Assembly (NCBI GenBank): GCA_019635435.1
Contig: JAHBZM010000001.1
Coordinates: 2,480,001-2,544,000 of the forward strand
Origin: Ramlibacter sp.
GTDB taxonomy: Bacteria > Pseudomonadota > Gammaproteobacteria > Burkholderiales > Burkholderiaceae_C
Direction: 5' to 3'
DNA: 64,000 nt
Part shown: positions 60,601 through 64,000 of the stretch, in pieces
How the letters are laid out: every line of letters begins with the position of its first letter
Numbering within the stretch: the first letter of the stretch is position 1
The notes under the pieces: model-generated
Databases searched by the model: none
What the model saw: the letters and a program-made list of their open reading frames with translations, nothing else
Told to the model about the DNA's origin: nothing
Position numbers and translations under genes: made by a program

Positions 60601-61459
60601 AGTGCTTGCGGCTCAGGTCCCAGCCTGTGAGCCGCTCCAGCGCCATCGACAGCCGGTATTTGCGCTCCTTGGACGTGAGCTGGTAGTCGGGGTTGAACGT
60701 GATGCTCTGCTCCGCCTCTGTGGCCAGCCAGTGCGCCATCACGGCCGGGTGCGTGCCCGTGAAAGGCTTGACGGCCTGTGGGTCGAAGTTGGCGTAGTTG
60801 ATCTGCATCACGGTGGAGCCTTGCCAGTACTTGGCGACCTGGTCGAGCTTGGCCTGCATGTACTCGGCGCGGCGCACCCAGCCGTAGTGGTGGATGTGGG
60901 CCTGGGCCAGCGCCCCTCGCGGATTGCGCGGACGCTTGTGCTGGTGCATCACGAGCCAGTACTGGCCATCGGGTGCATAGGTGCGGATGGTGTTGCGGAT
61001 CAGCCGGCATTCGCGCCGGTACCAGCCCGGGCTGATGGACACATAGCCCGGCGTGCCATAGAAGTGCAGGTAATCAAACACCAGCGCTTCCACGGCCGGG
61101 TTGGCATGGTGGCGGTCGACGCTGGCGCGGATGGCGCCCAGCTCGTCCTCGTGCACGACCTCGTCGCCCTCGAGGTAGAACACCCAGTCGCCGGTGCACG
61201 CGTATTGCGCGATCATTTTCTGCTGGGCATAGACAAAGCCGCGGTCGGCCATGCGCTCGTTCCACACGGTCTCGATGATCCTGATCTTGGGGCTGGCGAT
61301 GGCCCGCACGCGGGCCAGGGTGTCATCGTCACTGCGGCCCACCGCGACCACGAACTCATCGACCAGCGGCAGCAGGGACAGGATCGATTCCACAAAGGGA
61401 AAACCCAGCATGGTGCCGTTGCGGATGAAGGTGAAGCCGCTGATCGATGCCTGGCTCAT
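60584..61459 (-). CDS. Glycosyltransferase family 2 protein
   Basis: 291 residues. GT-A fold: SGFTFIRNGTMLGFPFVESILSLLPLVDEFVVAVGRSDDDT and WVFYLEGDEVVHEDEL with the D-x-D-like GDEVV element; family resembles LPS-core or O-antigen glycosyltransferases. Acceptor unknown. Overlaps msbA by ATGA and is the last gene of the minus-strand LPS operon. Confidence 0.9.
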   Translation of the reverse strand: MSQASISGFTFIRNGTMLGFPFVESILSLLPLVDEFVVAVGRSDDDTLARVRAIASPKIRIIETVWNERMADRGFVYAQQKMIAQYACTGDWVFYLEGDEVVHEDELGAIRASVDRHHANPAVEALVFDYLHFYGTPGYVSISPGWYRRECRLIRNTIRTYAPDGQYWLVMHQHKRPRNPRGALAQAHIHHYGWVRRAEYMQAKLDQVAKYWQGSTVMQINYANFDPQAVKPFTGTHPAVMAHWLATEAEQSITFNPDYQLTSKERKYRLSMALERLTGWDLSRKHFKLVA

Positions 61460-63249
61460 TCGAGAATGTTCTCCTGCGGGTCGGTGGCATCGCCCGCGGC
61501 CGCAAGCCGGTACAGCCGGGCATAGTGCCCACCCGCCGCCAGCAGCCCGGCGTGGGTGCCGGTTTCGACGATTTTGCCCGCGCTCATCACCACGATGCGG
61601 TCCGCATGCTCGATGGTGGACAGGCGGTGCGCGATGATCAGTGTGGTGCGTCCGGCCATCAGGCGCTGCAGCGCGGTCTTGACCGCCTGCTCGGATTCGG
61701 AGTCAAGCGCCGAGGTGGCCTCGTCGAGGATGAGAATGGGCGCGTCCTTGTAGAGCGCGCGCGCAATCGCCAGGCGCTGGCGCTGGCCGCCCGAGAGCTG
61801 GGTGGCGTTGTGGCCCACGGGGCTGTCCATGCCCTGCGGCAAGGCCTCCACGAAGGCGCCGAGGTTGGCGGCCTGCAGCGCCTGCAGCGCGCGCGCACGG
61901 TCCAGCGGCTGCCCCAGCGCCACGTTGGCGGCCACGCTGTCGTTGAACATCACCACGTCCTGGCTCACGAAGGAAAACTGGCGGCGCAGGGCGCCGAGCT
62001 GCCAGTCGCCCAGGGCCACCCCGTCAAGGGTGATGCGGCCCGCCGTGGGTTCGACGAAACGCGGCAGCAGGTTGATCAGCGTGGTCTTGCCCGAGCCCGA
62101 GCTGCCCACCAGCGCCAGCGTCTGGCCGGGCTCGATGCGCAGGCTCAGCGCGTCCAGTGCGTCATGGTTGCTGCCGGGGTAGCGCACCACCACCTGGTCC
62201 AGCACGAGCTCACCGCGGACCTGGCCGGCGGTGTGCGTGCCTTCGGCTTCGGCGGGCGTCTGGTCGATCAGGTCGAGCCCGCGTTCCACCGCGGCCAAGC
62301 CGCGCGTGATGGGCGAGGCTGATTCGGACAGGTGCTTGATCGGCGCGATCAGCATCAGCATGGCCGTGACGAACGAGGCGAACGCCCCCACCGTGATGCT
62401 GCTGGTCGAGCTTTGCCACAGCGCCGTGCAGATCACCGCGGAGAGGGCCGCGGCCGCGAGCAGCTGGGTCAGCGGCGTCATGGCTGACGCCGCGATGGTG
62501 GATTTCATCGCGAGCCGGCGCAGCTGCGTGTTGAGCTGGTCGAACCGGGCCCCCTGCGAGGCCTGGGCGTCATGCAGCCGGACCACGCGGTGCGCGAGCA
62601 CGTTTTCCTCGACCACGTAGGCCAGCCGGTCGGTGGCGTTCTGGCTGGCCTGGGTGATGCGGTGCAGGCGCCTGGACAGCACCTTCATGACCCAGGCGAC
62701 GGCCGGGAAGATGAACAGCACGATCAGCGTGAGTTTCCAGTTGAGGTACAGCAGGTAGGCCATCAGGGCTACCAGCGTGAGCGAGTCCTTGAGCAGCGAC
62801 AGCATTGCATTGACCAGCAGCGTGGTGCCGGTCTGCACCTCGTAGACCACGGTGTTGGACAGCGAGCTGGCCGACGACCTGGCGAACAGGTCCATGGGCG
62901 CCTCCAGCAGCCGCCCGAACAGCCGCCGCCGCAGTGCCACCATGGCCTGGTTGGCCATGAAGGCCAGCGAGTACTGGGCCACAAACCCCGCCACGCCGCG
63001 CAGGGCAAACAGGCCCAGCAAGGCGGCCGGGACCAGCCACAGGTTGAGGGATCCGTCCTTGAAACCCCGGTCCAGCAGGGGCTTCATGAGCGCCGGGATC
63101 ATGGGCTCGGTCAGCGCGGCCAGGGTGGTCGCCATCACCATGCAGGGCAGGGCCCAGCCCGCCCCCCGGAAATACGGAATGAAGCGCTGCAGGCGCTGCC
63201 ACACGGTGCCACGCACCAGCAAGGCGGAGGTGGTGGGCTCGGAGTTCAT
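61456..63249 (-). CDS. msbA: Lipid A export ABC transporter MsbA
   Basis: 597 residues, half-transporter exporting lipid A-core. Six membrane segments in residues about 25-330 with the coupling regions, then the nucleotide-binding domain: LALVGSSGSGKTTLINLLPRF (Walker A near 378), LSGGQRQRLAIARAL (signature), ILILDEATSALDSESEQAVK (Walker B), IAHRLSTIEHADRI (H loop). The helix pattern and context in an LPS cluster favour MsbA over other exporters. Confidence 0.95.
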   Translation of the reverse strand: MNSEPTTSALLVRGTVWQRLQRFIPYFRGAGWALPCMVMATTLAALTEPMIPALMKPLLDRGFKDGSLNLWLVPAALLGLFALRGVAGFVAQYSLAFMANQAMVALRRRLFGRLLEAPMDLFARSSASSLSNTVVYEVQTGTTLLVNAMLSLLKDSLTLVALMAYLLYLNWKLTLIVLFIFPAVAWVMKVLSRRLHRITQASQNATDRLAYVVEENVLAHRVVRLHDAQASQGARFDQLNTQLRRLAMKSTIAASAMTPLTQLLAAAALSAVICTALWQSSTSSITVGAFASFVTAMLMLIAPIKHLSESASPITRGLAAVERGLDLIDQTPAEAEGTHTAGQVRGELVLDQVVVRYPGSNHDALDALSLRIEPGQTLALVGSSGSGKTTLINLLPRFVEPTAGRITLDGVALGDWQLGALRRQFSFVSQDVVMFNDSVAANVALGQPLDRARALQALQAANLGAFVEALPQGMDSPVGHNATQLSGGQRQRLAIARALYKDAPILILDEATSALDSESEQAVKTALQRLMAGRTTLIIAHRLSTIEHADRIVVMSAGKIVETGTHAGLLAAGGHYARLYRLAAAGDATDPQENILE

Positions 63250-64000
63250 GCCGGAGCTGGGGAAGGGGCCGGGTCGTCCGGGTTGTACAGCCCATACGCG
63301 AGCAACAGGCCCAATACGCCACAGAAGAAGTCGCCGATCAGCGCGTCAAACAACGACGAATTGAAGAGGCAGGCGATGGCCAGAACGGCCAGCAGGGACT
63401 GCATGGCATGCCGCTGCGGCACCGGGAACCGTTGCGCGTCATGTGCGGCCAACAGCATGAATCCAAGCAGCAGCAGAGTCCCTCCGACGCCGAGATGCAC
63501 TCCCCAGAGCAGGAACTCCTGGTGCGGGTTGCGAACCTCGGCGGTCCCCGGAATCGGGGTACTGCCTTCCAGCCGCAGGTACTGCTGGTTCCAGCTGCCC
63601 ACACCGAAGCCCGTAAGGGGGCGCTGCGAGATCGCCTGCAGCGACCGCTGCCAGAAGTTCAGCCGCATCCCCGACGATGTGGTGGCGTCCTGCTGGTGGC
63701 GGTAGGCACTGATCTCTGACACCACCAGAGACAGCCGCTCGTTGAATTGCGGCGAGACCGCCATTGCCGCTCCGGCAAGCAGTACTGGCGCCATCACGGC
63801 AGCCACCAGCCAGCGCCGTGGCACAGCCCAGACCAGGGCCAGCGAGATCACACCCAGCAGGGCCACCTGCCCGCTGCGACCGGGCAGCATCACCATGACG
63901 TTGACCGCCGCCATGGCTGCCAGCGCCACCGCGATCCAGGGGCCCTGGCGTCCCGGAAATTTGTCGCGAAGCTGCCAGCAGATGGCCGCGAATGCCGCGG
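63246..64000 (-). CDS. O-antigen ligase family protein, C-terminal part
   Basis: The frame is open to the right edge, so the start is missing; about 250 residues visible. Membrane protein with several hydrophobic segments and the Wzy_C (O-antigen ligase) region: RQGPWIAVALAAMAAVNVMVMLPGRSGQVALLGV, GMRLNFWQRSLQAISQRPLTGFGVGSWNQQYL (periplasmic loop with the R-x-x-W-x-R and G-x-G-x features) and NPHQEFLLWGVHLGVGG (H-x-E of the ligase). Four-bp overlap with msbA. Could be ligase WaaL or polymerase. Confidence 0.9.
   Translation of the reverse strand, partial: AAFAAICWQLRDKFPGRQGPWIAVALAAMAAVNVMVMLPGRSGQVALLGVISLALVWAVPRRWLVAAVMAPVLLAGAAMAVSPQFNERLSLVVSEISAYRHQQDATTSSGMRLNFWQRSLQAISQRPLTGFGVGSWNQQYLRLEGSTPIPGTAEVRNPHQEFLLWGVHLGVGGTLLLLGFMLLAAHDAQRFPVPQRHAMQSLLAVLAIACLFNSSLFDALIGDFFCGVLGLLLAYGLYNPDDPAPSPAPA

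Overview
This is 64 kb of a GC-rich chromosome. Gene content and the order yebC-purD-acyltransferase-hemF-nadD-rsfS-rlmH-maf-rng, together with CbpA/CbpM, sbcB downstream of clpA and a short dispersed repeat of the kind I associate with Comamonadaceae, point to a betaproteobacterium of the order Burkholderiales, probably family Comamonadaceae. The genus cannot be read from the sequence. I saw no rRNA, tRNA, CRISPR array, complete insertion sequence or replication origin.

Layout. 1-7.1 kb: 3' end of clpA, sbcB, a DUF1499 protein, a formate/nitrite-type transporter behind a structured leader, a fused PP2C phosphatase/Ser-Thr kinase, an EVE-domain protein and a ketopantoate reductase. 7.2-18.6 kb: signalling and stress genes (di-haem peroxidase with a hybrid kinase, a YebC paralogue, a FIST protein with a PAS/GAF kinase, a DUF899 protein, CbpA/CbpM). 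18.7-24 kb: accessory genes (ccdAB, a PIN-domain remnant, a Ca2+/cation antiporter, a Fic protein, a lipoprotein with an alpha/beta hydrolase).

24-33.7 kb: a defence island. A GIY-YIG/DUF4357 gene precedes a tightly overlapping type I restriction-modification operon, hsdM - phosphoribosyltransferase-like gene - NADAR::hsdS fusion - hsdR. The nucleotide-handling gene between M and S, and the NADAR (ADP-ribose glycohydrolase family) domain fused to the specificity subunit, make this the most unusual system in the window.

33.8-48.4 kb: a pyrimidine salvage and catabolism region on the minus strand. It holds cytosine deaminase, a BmpA-type nucleoside ABC importer (ATPase, two permeases, and a binding protein encoded separately), a lipoprotein nucleosidase, uracil phosphoribosyltransferase, and the URC4 and URC1 proteins of the URC uracil-degradation pathway. 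Interspersed are a BCCT osmolyte transporter with a riboswitch-like leader, a UGT-type glycosyltransferase, and a MarR regulator divergent from a thioesterase across a tandem operator. The inferred flow is import, base release, deamination of cytosine to uracil, UMP formation and ring opening.

48.5-64 kb: an MFS exporter, a HerA-like ATPase (YjgR), then the conserved housekeeping operon yebC to rng, running into a polysaccharide deacetylase and a GT4 glycosyltransferase. Convergent with these are a GT2 glycosyltransferase, msbA and an O-antigen ligase-like gene cut by the right edge, which mark the start of an LPS or surface-polysaccharide region.
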